Source: Hydnum rufescens UP504 (Eukaryota > Basidiomycota > Agaricomycetes > Cantharellales > Hydnaceae). From it: a DNA stretch of 64,000 bases. The DNA lies in NCBI GenBank assembly GCA_014904985.1, contig MU128916.1, positions 93,805-157,804 on the forward strand. Reading direction: 5' to 3'. Positions 40,853 to 53,500 of this stretch are shown here, piece by piece; within the stretch, counting starts at the first letter, position 1, and each line of letters opens with the position of its first letter. Both the position numbers and the translations under genes were made by a program. The notes under the pieces are model-generated. The model was given only the letters and a program-made list of their open reading frames with translations, did not search any database and was not told where the DNA came from.

Positions 40853-43165
40853 GGGCGATTTTGAATCCGCGGCATCCTCCGTCTCTTCAAAGAGGGTTAG
40901 TTACCTACACTTGCTCGCCAGCGCAATTCCATCATTTCCATGGTTATTTGGTCCCCACATTCCTCCGCCGGGCTCGGTGACGTGTGGTGCACCAAAAAAG
41001 GCCCCTGCTGCTTTATGATGACGCGCTTTTGCGTGTGACCTTGACATTTCGCTGGGGTGTACTTCTTTGGGCGAAACAGGCTAATTCAAGTTCGAGTATC
41101 AGCGATAATGATTCGCTATCTGTCGTCTCGGTATGGAATATGATGGGTACCATTTACTTTTGAATCATTACTGTAATGACGATACAATCAGTTACAAACA
41201 TCCCTGACTCCACGGCTCACTGTCTCTATGGGACAAACGAGGCAAGTGGCCCACCCGTCCCAGATTTTCATTAACAACTTCGACAGAATTTTCCTATTCA
41301 ATTACGATATCCGCTCCTGTTCAAGTTATTCGGCCTGTCTTCTGATCCCCGCTGTCGGTCTTGAGTAGGTAAACGAAGCAACCAGAGGTCGTTCTTAGCA
41401 GAAAGGAGGGTCGTGATCCCTATTGCCCCTATTCTGGTTCACGGAAGACACGTATCAGTATTTTAATCTTGGCTATCGTAGCCGACGTGCATACATGAAG
41501 GCTCAGTACATAAGTTCGCGGATCTCCAAACTGAACGTGGGTTGTTCAGACTTGGAGGACCTTCACGTCTAATTAGGACCCGCCATTGCTATAGGCCCCT
41601 GAATACTGAATCGGGCAATGCCGATACCATGTCAACGTCCTTGTGGGTGGCTTTTGCTCGCTTCGTTCTATATCAATTAATGACAGATGTGCAAGCGACA
41701 AGGCTCCACACTACCCATGTACGTCCTGTTTACGCACCACGTTTGCTGGTGTGTGCCGATGCGATATACAGTATTGTATGCCAAAATATCATTCGCACAA
41801 GATCCAGGGGCGCCTAGTACGAAAATTGTGTAGAATGCGGGGCTTCCGTCCAAGGGCTGGCACGCGAGTGTGAGATCTGAAGGCCTGCCTGGGCACTCCG
41901 AGACCGGAACTTGCCGCGATCGTGGAGCCACTGAAAGCGTTTGTAACATCACCCCGATTCATTGGTGACTGTGTTCGAGACCCTCGTAGATATCCCCAAC
42001 CTATGGGGTCAGCGGGAGTCAGCTGCGCCGTGCACATACATGGACAATCTGGATCTGGGAGTCTGTCAAAACTTGCTCTTCGGTTCTATTGTGACGTGGT
42101 CATGGAACACTTTCACATGGTTGTTTGCAGTATCTTCCTATTGCGCGAGCTTTTCCCCTTGTATTGGTGCCAGTGCTCCATTCGGATATCATCCCGCTGT
42201 CCAGTGAGGACGAGGTCATGATCCTTTTTCTGCCGACTTCATCGCCGATCCCAAACGATGCATGATCGCATTATCCGTGACTTAGTGATTGCTGGCGCGT
42301 CAGACCGGGTCTATGTTATCATGGATTCTTGGGCCAGCTATTACTGATTGGAGAGTGACAGATGAGCTCGAAGTGTCAGTTAACTGTGATTGCTATGTTC
42401 AAGTTGGCAATCATACACCCATTCGTTCAGGGTTATGTAATAAGGGAGACTACAGGTGTATCATTCTGCATTAGCACAGAAGCCCCCAGTTAGTTGACAC
42501 CCGGAACACTCATTTCTCATTTTGGCGGTCTGGGTGAGCTTCCTGGATACTCAAATCGGTGAAACATGTCCGAGACACACCTGCCCAGCATCATCCCCTG
42601 GCCCTGCTTTTGTCTACACCGAAACCCCTCTTTCCCCCCCTTTAACTCAAGTTTGCCTCCACGATACCTCGCGCACACTGATAGCTGTTACACGCGTATA
42701 ATGTATACTACGTTCAAGCCCAAATCCACAGCTTCTGACGTTGTAAACTACCCTTCGAAGCATGTTACCCGGATTTGCATGAAAGTACGGTACGTCTGGA
42801 TGGGACAGTATTTTAAGCGCTCATTCTTCGCGGTCCAGTCCATTGAATCAGGTATTTATTCTTCATTTCTTGTTCCATTCTCATTAGCGAATAGTGTGAG
42901 TGACACCCGAGGAGTCGTCCAGAAATCCTGTCGTCATGTTACCAGCTACAGCTAGCTGTCGTCACTAGGAGCAGTTCCCAATGTTCACATACTTTTTAAT
43001 TTTTATCGGTAGAGTAGACCACGTGGATACGCGGGGAATTCCGTCCCAACTCCATTGCCAGTGCAAACAAACCAACGCTATCCCTCGTTTTCAATAGCAT
43101 TTTCATTCCTTAACCTACTTCGACTCCTCGGCTCTTGACCCCCTGTCCCTCACAGAAGTCTCAGA
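40853..43165. other. Gene-poor stretch with a decayed repeat fragment
   Basis: Upstream of RTT109 (left) and of the GH16 gene (right). From about 41540 to 42230 are short hydrophobic frames such as NLLFGSIVTWSWNTFTWLFA. Their spacing and a gacgtggtcatg block (42092) resemble copies (b)/(c) of the repeated family (gatgtggtcatg at 19573). Everything is broken by stops. No intact gene is supported in 40853-43165. Confidence 0.4.
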
Positions 43166-44975
43166 ATGCTCTACCTTCTACTTCTTGCTGCTAGTTTGGT
43201 CCCCACCTCAGTGTTTGCCCAATCATGGTGTGGTTTCGTGTTGATCAGTGGATGAATATGGTCCCTGAAACCCATGGTATTTGCCAGTAATGCCACCTCA
43301 TTATGTGGCGCTTCCGCACCGTGTTGTTCCGAGTATGGCTTCTGGTGAGTGTGGTGTGTTGAGTGTAGATTTCATGGTGCTTATTGTGTGTATAGTGGCA
43401 CTGGAACCTACTGCCTTGGAGGCTGCAACCCCATATGTATGTTGACATCGTAAACCCCACCTTATTTGCGTAGACTGGAAATTCCTTCTCTACAGACTCT
43501 CATTCGATGACATCCTGCGAGCCGTCTCCAATTTGTCAAGACAAGACGGCGAGCTCTTTCGCTTTCGATATTCAGGTAGCGGGCTGATGGTATCAACGTG
43601 TTCCAGTATACATTCAAGGATGATTCGAGGATCATCAACTCGACACTCTACAATGGCAATGGTCCGTCGAAAATCCCATTATCTGTCTCTCTCCTAATGA
43701 CGCCAATTGTAAAATTTCAGCATCTGCATATGACTTCACTCTAGACAATGGAGCGATTTACAACTTGAACTCATCGATCGGTATTAGCGTACAATACTTT
43801 CTCTAAATCGCGCGTTGATTCGCCTTCCTTACCCAGGTGAAGTGGCGCTTCTTCTTACACAGACCAATGGTGGGACTCGGTTATCCACCACCCGATACAT
43901 TCAATATGGGAAAGTCACTGCCAGGCTCAAGACTTCCAAATGGGCTGGTGTCGTTACCGCTTTTATTACTATGAGTGACGTCAAGGACGAGGTCGATTGG
44001 GAGTGGGTTGATTTCACACATTTCCGCTTACGCTTTATTGACTTTACTCCTATAAGGTGGCCTGGTGCCAATACCACGCAAGCGCAGTCTAATTTCTTCT
44101 GGTTCGTCCTCGTTATCTAAAACAAAAATGATCGAGTTTGACTGTTGGGCAAATTCCTTTGTAGGCTTGGTAATGTCGACTGTGAGAATCCCAAAATGAT
44201 AAGCTGCGCGTTCGGGACTCATCGTATACCTACTACTCATAGATACATCGACTAATGGACAGAAAGACTCGATTTCTAATGACTCGTACTCCAATTACCA
44301 TGATTATACCGTACGCTGCCTTTTCCCATCACAAGTCTTTACCTTGTCTCTCATTCTGCATTTTCAGATCAATTGGCAGGAGAATCAGCTCGAGTTCTCC
44401 ATTGATGGTGTCGTGGTTCGATCTGTTAAGAAGACTGACACACTGGATCCATCAGGCGTACCAGAATATCCGACCACTCCTGCACGCGTGCAACTTAGTA
44501 TTTGGCCTGCCGGTAAGTACACTGCATCGAGAGCTTGCGATCTATTTTTTACCATCCGGTGCCCTCAAGGCATCAACACTTCTGCACCGGGGACCGTCCA
44601 GTGGGCCGGGGGCATGATCGACTGGTCCGATCCCGATTATACTGCCGCTGGCGGTCATTTCGCAGTTGTGATCAACAGTCTCACGGTCCAATGTGGTAGT
44701 TCCTCAAATACCACAGTACCCAATACGCCAAGAAGCTATGTTTATTCGTCAGTTCCTGGTTTCTTCCGTTATGTGAATCGGGGTGATTGTGCCGACCAAT
44801 ACTTCTTTACAGCGGTAATAACACCCAGGGCGTCCCACAAGCCTACATCAGCAATGCAACTACAATATTGAACAGCGGCGCAGTTGCGTCTAGGCTCGCA
44901 GTGAAGAGCACAACTCTCTGGGCCGGTAGTCTGGCTGCTAGTGCTCTGGCTCTCACGATGCTATTCTTTGCATGA
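43166..44975 (+). CDS. CBM18-GH16 cell-wall transglycosylase, Crh/Utr2 type, GPI-anchored
   Basis: Expected to crosslink chitin to beta-glucan at the cell surface. The signal peptide MLYLLLLAASLVPTSVFAQ is followed by a chitin-binding CBM18-like module rich in Cys (SLCGASAPCCSEYGFCGTGT, CLGGC). The GH16 domain includes IQYGKVTARLKTSKWAGVV and the catalytic DEVDWEW, which fits the DE(I/V)DxE nucleophile/acid-base motif. It continues with WQENQLEFSIDGVVVRSVKK, PARVQLSIWPAG and APGTVQWAGGMIDWS. The C-terminus is Asn/Ser-rich with a hydrophobic end AGSLAASALALTMLFFA, typical of a GPI signal. At least seven small introns; the exons join in frame where I checked. Confidence 0.88.
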
Positions 44976-45254
44976 TCCCCCGAACTACGATCCATTCCTT
45001 TTCTTTCTTGAGCGAGCGTTGAAGATCATTATGTATCAGCTTAATTTTTACTGTACCCTATAGGCTAGCCCTGGGTTTATGGACAGCAGGTTCTACAATC
45101 GTTAGGCAAACTTGTTGACAGGGGAGTATCACAGGTCCGGCGTGCAAAGTCAGTACATGCACTGCGACAACATGGAGTGATGGGAGATACTATGGCAGGC
45201 TACAATGGGCACAAACCGGTGAAGGCATCCAAGCACAGGGGGAAACTGCTACAA

Positions 45255-46575
45255 TCATGAGTCGAAGTTCTGAGTTCGTTCCATTTCTGCCAGTTCTTCG
45301 GCGCTGAGGATGTCATTTGGATCGATCTTCGAGACAAGAAATGCCATGAGAAAGGGGGGCGGTGGCAACTTGAAACCGACAACTTGGCGGGGTCGTATAC
45401 TGACCTCGATATCGATCTTCTTCGCAGGGGCTTGCGAACCATCCCGCCCTTCAACCTTGCTAATATCCCACTCTCCGGGGTACTCTTCTCTCCATGGCTT
45501 GGTGCAACCCTCACCTGCAAGGCTATCGGCCCCTTCGTTACCTTCTAAACCTATATGCGCCTTGACGTGAACGAGTTTGACCGTCCCAGGGGCTTTTGCA
45601 GATAAAAGCGCATCAAGGTACATTATAAGGGAAGCGTTCATGACGGGCTTATTATTGGCGGTCTGGAAATTGTTTGCTTTCCACTTCCAGAGCCATGACT
45701 CCACGCCTAATAAGGTTAGAGGCCAAAAATGGGTTATATAAATGGGCTGAAACGATGCTTTTGATTGGGGCTTACAGTGATATGGAGTATTTGGAGTCGG
45801 TTTTGATGACGACCTTCTGAGCGCGGGGTGTCATCTCAAGGGCGCGAATGATTGCCTAATAGAGGGATAAACAGAAGGCACATATTGAGATGAAGAAAGA
45901 CGTACTATAAGCTCGGCTCTGTTGTTAGTCTGGACGCCTGGACATCGCTCACTTAGGTTCCTAAGCGCGCGATGGTTATAAATGAAAGGCGCAATGTGTC
46001 AGGGCGTCATACTTTGTGTGACCAGGTCCAAACCAGACTCCCACACCGGCAGTGGATCCCGCCTTACCATTTCCACGACACGCCCCATCTGTGTAAACCT
46101 CGATCCACTCAGCGGCAACCATAGCGAGCGCCTCCAGGATGCGCTGACGTCTTTGCATACGTTCTGGACTGTTGTTTGCTGTCATAGTGGATACAGGCCG
46201 ATCGTAAGGTTTCGTACGCATCGAAGTTGGACTCTTGGACGCGCCTGTGACTGGAGAGGTGGACGCATTCGTAGTTGTCGATGATTGCCCAAATGCGAAT
46301 ATTTCTGCCTCTGATCGAGTGCTAAACTTTTTGTACTTTGCGGCCGAAAAGCCCTAACAGCAACGTGATCGAAATATTAAAAGCCCCTGCAGACCTGTCC
46401 TCGTGTAACGGCTGTTACCTTGATTTGAGCTTCGCACTCGTCCCTGAGTTTAGTTTAGCATCTAGTGAGGACGCCAAAGTGCACCAGGGACTTAAACTCG
46501 CCAAGTATCATATACTCCGGGAACACGGCCGGCTTTGACAGCGTAGAAGCCTGATGCCTTGGCTGCTCTTCCCAT
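45255..46575 (-). CDS. RNH1: Ribonuclease H1
   Basis: Cleaves the RNA strand of RNA-DNA hybrids in nucleus or mitochondria. The start MGRAAKASGFYAVKAGRVPG at 46575 opens the N-terminal hybrid-binding (caulimovirus-type viroplasmin) domain, continued by a FSAAKYKKFSTRSEA-like exon. The catalytic domain has EVYTDGACRGNGKAG (first Asp), NNRAELIAIIRALEM (Glu), VIKTDSKYSI (Asp) and VHVKAHIGLEGNEGADSLAG (His and last Asp), so all active-site carboxylates are present. An extra C-terminal extension ends EMERTQNFDS. Several introns. It shares a 204-bp divergent promoter with PMS1. Confidence 0.92.
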
Positions 46576-46779
46576 TGTAATCGATTGTAGGAATGGAACT
46601 TTGCGAACCCTTAAAGGGGATGAAAAGCGAAGACGGGGAAAGCAAGATGCACGATGTTGAGCAGGAGGTCGTAGCCTAGAACTATTCTTGTGGATACGCG
46701 CAAGCAAGCACGCACGCAGACGGGCTATTGTGACGCTATTGACGTGACGAGATGGCGTGACATCCGTGACGGGCGCGTG
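46576..46779. promoter_or_regulatory. Divergent RNH1 / PMS1 promoter
   Basis: The two inferred start codons face away from each other across 204 bp. The segment contains several cgtcac/gtgacg-like motifs (for example tgacgctattgacgtgacg near 46731), which could be binding sites. Shared regulation is inference from geometry. Confidence 0.5.
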
Positions 46780-49700
46780 ATGCCTCCCGCCATTCAGGCC
46801 ATCGAGAAGGGATCCGTCCACAGGATCACCGCGGGTCAAGTTGTCGTCGATCTCCAGACGGCTGTGAAGGAGCTTGTTGAGAACAGTATCGATGCGGGCG
46901 CGACTTCCATTGGTGAGTTCGTTCGTTCGAAGTTCTCCGATTACCAATTTAGCCATCGTATCCTGCGCGCAGAAGTCCGGTTCAAGGATTACGGCCTCAA
47001 GTCGATCGAGGTTGTAGATAATGGCACTGGAATCTCCCCCAACGATTATGACTCCGTTGGTGCGCTCTCTGCGTTTGAATTATAGTTTATGGTATGCTGA
47101 GACAGGCAGGGCAGCCCTTAAGCATCACACATCCAAGTTGGCGACGTACACGGACCTAACGGCGCTACAAACATTTGGATTTCGTGGAGAGGCCCTTTCC
47201 TCCCTGTGCGCGCTTTGTGACTCTGTGGTCATCACCTCCGCCACGAACGAAGACGCTCCCGTGGGTACGATACTTGAACTGGACAGGAATGGCATTGTGA
47301 AAAATCGGTCAGGGAAAATTGCGCGTCAGGTGCGTTCCCGGACGTCTAAATTCTTCGCACTGCGTTAAAAGCCTTTTATCTTAGCGAGGGACCACAGTCA
47401 CTGTTAGCGGAATCTTCGTTCCTTTACCAGTTCGACGCGTGGAACTTTCCCGGAATATTAAGCGCGAATATGGAAAGGCCCTCGCCCTGCTGAATGCGTA
47501 CGCTCTCTATCCTTGCGCGATGGAAAATAATGGGATTCGACTCGCAGTGTATAATCAGCCAGAGGGAGGGTGCGTAATTCATTTGGGATTTATATAGTCA
47601 TTTAGCCTTGATTCTTCTATCTCAATATTTAAGGAAACGTACTATACAATTGCGGACCACAGGCACTCAGTCCCTCCAGACTAGCGTATCGAGTCTATGG
47701 GGTCCCAAGGCTCTCGAAAACATCGTGCCCCTAGAATTAAACATGACGGTCGAACCCGATAAAAGCATCCTGAAAAGGGTGCCCGGAGCCTCAAAGTGAG
47801 ATAATTCCTCGCAGAGCGTTCCACAGTTTCTAAGGAAATCTATGAACAGGATGCAGGTCAAAGTGACCGGATTGGTGTCCAAGTTCCGTCATGGTTGTGG
47901 TCGGGCTAGTAATGATCGCCAATTTTTTTATGTGAATGGGAGACCTTTCAATGCTAACAAGGTACCCATACTTATTGTGGTCCATCCTCTGGCGTAGTGG
48001 TGACAGAACTCAACAGGTCCAAAAAGCCCTAAATGAGGTGTATAAATCATTTAATACCAACCAATCTCCATTCGTGATCGCAAATTTCGTTCTCCCTACT
48101 GGTACAAGATTCACACTTCGCGCTAAACCTCGTCCTAATCACTGCTCCCACCCTAGATGCTTATGATGTCAATGCGTCGCCGGACAAGAGGACGATATTT
48201 CTGCACAGCGAGGCTAATTTAATCATGGCCTTCAAGGTATTTTGTCTTTATTGTCTCCTTCCCTCTTCTTCATATCAAAAGACATGTTGATATTTGGTCC
48301 AAATAGACATCTCTTGAAGATGAGTACTCTCTGTCGCGGTCCACTTTCGCTGTCAATGGTCCTGGTGGAGTATCTCAAGCCACTCCGCAAACCAAGACCA
48401 TACGAGGAGCATCCTCGAAGAGAATTCGACGCCCCTCTTTTTCATCAGACGAAGAGGACAACCAAAATGCTAATACGGATGAAAGCGGTAAAGACGTTGG
48501 CGGTACCACCACTGTCGACGAGGACGACAACGACGAGGACGCAAGGAGCCGGAAAAGCGACCTCAGTCCTCCTGATGAAGAACTCTCGCCATCACCTTCG
48601 CCCCTTTCATTAACAACCCGTGGAACCAGCCCAACTTCACAACGGGTGCCGGGATCTTCCGGACAATCACCTCGCACCCCTGTTACCTCTTCTGATACGC
48701 CCGTTTCGACGGGGAAATCTTCGACGGGGTTGAGCAAGAATGATCCCATACCTATACCTACCCACGACGATGAAATTTCAGAACAGGTTAGATCAGATGG
48801 AGGTTCAGATCATTCCGATTCCCAACCCAAGAAGAATAAACGAAAGCGCTCTCCATCCCCTACCGTTTCAACTATAAGACCCGCTTCCGATAATTCCCCC
48901 ACATCCCGAGCTCTCGCTCCCAAAAGTTTGGCATCACCTACTATACCAGAACTTGCGGCGCCCACGATTCCCAAAGACAAAAGCCCTTCCAAGCTTCCTG
49001 TTATCAAGAATGTCTCTGCCCTCACTTCCGTCCGGACATCTACTAACCGAACAGGGGCCGCGAACAAAAGGGTCAAACTTCCCACAAGAGTCACCACCAC
49101 AGGGAAAAGCTCGCAATTGAGTCTGCGAGAAAGTCTGGGCAAGTTTGCTCGAGCCGGTGCTGCTGTTGCTCAGCCGCCGGTCGAAGAGGATGAGTTGTCC
49201 GATGGAGAAGAGGAAGGGATGCAGATCCCGGCGCGTGATACACCTTTGATTGGTGGACGTCACGCCCCAATATCCGAACCTGGAAACCCACAAATTGGTG
49301 GCGCGGGGTCTCCCATCATCCTCGACGATGGCGGGACTAACGACATTAGTAATGAGATTGTCGGCCTTCCTCCCCCAGTTCGTATGGAGGTCCTCAAGCG
49401 GAACGACAGTGATCAAGTACGATGCACCCTTCATTTTGATCAGACCCACATGTCGTCCTTTTGGCGTAGTCGTGCGATCGATCGATCGCATGCACCGGTC
49501 TCCCCTTCGACGCCTGTTTCTGCTCCTCGAGAGGGTGCTATTGTGGCAAAGGAGGCAGGTCTGACAAACACTCAAGACGTTGATGCTGGCGCAAAAGCCC
49601 TTTCCCGCGTCATCTCGAAGGATGACTTCAAGGAAGGTGGGATGCATGTTATTGGCCAGTTCAACCTCGGCTTCATAATTGCGAGGCTTCATCGTGGCCT

Positions 49701-50483
49701 ACCACCTAAAACGTCTGAGAAAGATGTGACTGATGATCTTTTTATCATCGATCAACATGCTGCAGATGAGAAGTATAATTTTGAAACATTGCAAGAAACG
49801 ACCCAAATCCAATGTCAAAGCCTCCTACGGTGCGTGCTTGTCGGTACTGGCTTGTTTCGAGATGACTGAGTGTCCCTCATTAGGCCACGTCCACTGGAGT
49901 TGACGGCTGCTGATGAGATCACGGCGATTGAGAACCTAGGTGTCCTTCAATCAAATGGCTTTGAAATCTCTGTCGATGAGGATGCCACCGTTGGGCGGCG
50001 CCTCCACCTCATTGCCCAGCCAGAAAGCAAGGGCACGGTATTCGACATGCAAGGTGTGTCGGGTTTCACTCCCTGAAATCCGTGCGAAGCTGAACCAAAG
50101 GCGGCTGTAGACCTGGAGGAATTGTTGAGCCTCATGCACGACCAGCCTCCAGGCCACATGGTGCGGTGCTCAAAGGCCCGTAATATGTTTGCGAGTCGTG
50201 CATGCCGTAAAAGCATTATGATAGGGAAGGCCCTTACGAGTGGTCAGATGACGGGGGTGAGTAATACTACACGAGTCGCTTCGGAGGGTCCCTGAGTTAT
50301 CCCTTAATCAAAATTCAGGTGATCCGCCACATGGGGATGACAGATCAGCCCTGGTCCTGCCCCCATGGCCGCCCCACAATGCGGCACCTGGTGAGCCTCA
50401 GGGAAGTGGACGCTTTGAAGAAATTTAAGCGCCAGGAGATTCAATGGAAGGAGTTTGGAGAGCTGCTAGGCTTGACGCGATGA
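46780..50483 (+). CDS. PMS1: MutL-family mismatch repair endonuclease Pms1/PMS2
   Basis: MutL-alpha endonuclease subunit, partner of Mlh1 in mismatch repair. The start [20 protein letters not shown] is at 46780. The GHKL ATPase shows [23 protein letters not shown] and [15 protein letters not shown], followed by [11 protein letters not shown] and a [16 protein letters not shown] box. A long Ser/Pro/acidic linker with basic patches ([12 protein letters not shown]) spans about 48330-49420. The C-terminal dimerisation/endonuclease domain has [15 protein letters not shown], the metal motif [21 protein letters not shown] and [11 protein letters not shown], ending LLGLTR. Splicing out short introns keeps the frame where checked. 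All PMS2-type endonuclease motifs are present, so it is Pms1 rather than Mlh1. Confidence 0.94.
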
Positions 50484-50544
50484 CCCCACCAACTACTTGC
50501 AGGGTCTTCTAGGAATGGTTTATTCCTACCACTATTTTACAGTG

Positions 50545-53500
50545 TCATCTACTTTCTAGGAATGCCATTAACCAATTATCGGGGTTCGCTCCGATTAAAG
50601 GCTTTTTGGGGCGCTCGATATCGGGTTGGGCCTTATCATTATCAGCTTCTGGCCAGATCTTGGCGATTGCCCTGAGCAGTGAGGTCTCGAATTTTTGCAA
50701 CTCCGCATAAAGGGCCTCCCCTTCTTCCTGATGCTTTTCGGACATAGCCAATAGATGAGGTAGAATCTTCCCACATTCACCTGTTTCGGGCGTGAGAGGG
50801 AACTTGACGTGTGATCGAAGAATGCCATACCTCTTAACTGTTCCAGCCGGGAGACCAGTTTCACTATCGAGGCAACAATATATTCCTCTTCGTCCACGGT
50901 GCCTTTCTTTCCCCGTTTGCGCTCGGTCTTCTTCTTGGATCGTGAGCTGTGCCTGGCGTACCAGGGTGTTAGCAATCAATAAATGAGCCATGCATACATG
51001 ATGGAGCAATACGTACTTAGAGCCCTTGGACGTCGCCGAGGGTGCCGCCGTATACCGCGTAAAAGCAGTAGAAACGACAGAATCACCAGCGTCCGTCATC
51101 ATATCGACATCGTGCAGGAGCTCCTCGTTCATGTAAAACGAATCTGCAAATAGAGAACCTATGAACATCACGCACCCTGCACGAGAGGAGATAACAGGTC
51201 CTGCCTGGTTCCTGGAGTTTCTTGACCTGGAGCTCTTCCCAACGTGAAAACTGTTTGGTAAGTTGCTCATTCGTCTCCTGGATTTCTTCGCCGATTTCCT
51301 CTCTTAGTTCAAGTACGCTAGGATAAATGTGGCTATCGACCAAATCCTTTCTGGGAGACAGTGACGTCTAAGATCCGCGCCGGGGCATTGAGGGACTGAA
51401 ACCATTGAAATAGGGCGCCAATCACTCACAATACGAAGAGCTTCGGATATGTCGTTTCCTTGCACCAATAATAGAACTGCCGACGGAACATCCTCCGCAT
51501 AATCGAGGGCCAATCGGGCCGCTTCTAAGAAGCGTTTTCGACCAGCAAGTTCCTCTTCAAGCTAAGATCAGGAATCTTCAAGAAGCAGGAATATGACGTT
51601 AAGGAAGCAGCTCACCTATTATTCGTTGTGCCATGTTCTTGATCTCCTGCTCATTGAGTTCTGCATTGGACACAAGCGAGAATGCTTCTCGCCACGCATG
51701 CGCCTTTTCATATGCTAGGATTGCCTTGCGCCAAGTTTTTGACAATGTGAAAGCTGAGTATCACAAATAATATAAATCCCACAGAGGACACGAGGATAGC
51801 CCGGGCTGACATACCAAGAGCCGCCTGGGTGAATTCTCGCCGTTCATAGAGATAATCACCATAAACTTCAAGCAATCGCTAGGGTGTATGTCAGGTTCAC
51901 TCGGACTTAAGATCCAGTGCTTCACACTGACTACGTGACTGGCATGGTTATCCTTCCAAACAGATAGTGCCTCCTTGTAGAGCTTGTGAAGCTCTATGAA
52001 CCGGATCGCTTCATCCAAGTAGTCATCCCCTAAAGAGGCAACAAGCTCCGGCGATTAAATATTAACTGCAACAAAGAGATGCTGACCTGCGTCCCGTAGA
52101 CCAATCAATGCCTTAGAGTATCGTTTCAGATGATTATCAATTGTGAAACGTTGGTAGGCTTGCGACAGTGCACGTAGTTCTCGCAAAAAAGGAAGATACT
52201 CCTTAGGATCCTGAATGCACAATATTAATAAACCGATGTATGAATTGTAGCCACAAAATCTCATACCCGCTGGGAATGTTGGGCGATCAAAAGCGTGAGT
52301 GGAAAATCATACATTCCGAGAGCTGCATCAAATAACGTGTTTGCATCGACCAGGAAAATAATATACTTGACGGCATCTTCGACCGACTCAGGGTTGGTTT
52401 CTATGGGTTGTTTCTGTGAGTACTTCATTTGGTGAGATATTAGGCCCAGACAAGCCTTTCAGCCGAGCAAGCAAGGAAAGAGCCGCCTCCAAGGCAGGGG
52501 GCGTCTTCACAACATGAGCCGTTAATATCGAATTCACATATCGAGTGATATCTTTCTTCTCCAAATGAGACCGAATGGCATCGCAAACGAGTGCAATCCC
52601 CTCAGGGGTTTGAGAAGATCGCCTAAAGCGGAAATTGATCGTCAGAAATGTAGCCCATCTATGGGACATCAAAAGCGATCCTACCCAACTCCGGCAAGAA
52701 AAAGGTTGATATAATCGACTTCGTGAACTTGCTCAACGAAAACCTCCAAGCCAGTCATGAATGCCTCAGGGTCGTGATCGATAATGACATTCAAGTCCAC
52801 TCGGTGTTTTCTGCACGCCAAAAATGCCTTTCGATAGTTTTTCCTGTCGATTCTTCAAGCTTAGTATATTCCAGCGACATAAAGAATAGTGAAACTTGCT
52901 TTGTGACGTCTGCACGAATGACATCGAGAACAAATGGGCGAGGGGAGATGGTCTCCAAATTCCCTCGAGGCATCTGCAGGACCAGCGCCATAGTACTAGG
53001 CACGGAAACGACAATCCGTGAGCCTCTCTCAACGCGTCGTTTTTCCGTGGCGGCAGGAGATGACGCAGTCAAAGAGTTTCGGGATAAAGAATCAATGGGC
53101 ACGAAATGGGCCTCGTGTGTACTACTGATATAAACGAGATATGTAGGCGTCAAGGCGAACGATGTTGCGTTTTCTGATAAAGGCGTTGACCGGGTTGTCG
53201 TGTATAGACTCCCTGTTGCGGAAAGACCCACAAAGACTGTGGCCGTAGTCTTACTCGGTGCCTTCACGGAGTCGGTATTGAAGCAAAACTCGGGGAATGC
53301 TAAATCCGGGGGTTGTACGACACCAGCCTCGAGGTCCACTGAGTGATGGATGGTCAGCTTTCATACGCTACTCTCGAACCACACAGTAAAACGCAACGCA
53401 CCTTCATGCAGCTCACCTAGCTTGGACTGAAACCACAGTTTCTCTGATGCGACCATCAGTCTACCAGTGCCTGGAGAGGAAGGAAGAGAGATTGTCGAGC

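Noticed and set aside
48375..49692. Minus-strand frames of up to 252 codons inside PMS1
   Set aside because: They mirror the low-complexity linker of PMS1 and carry no recognisable domain.
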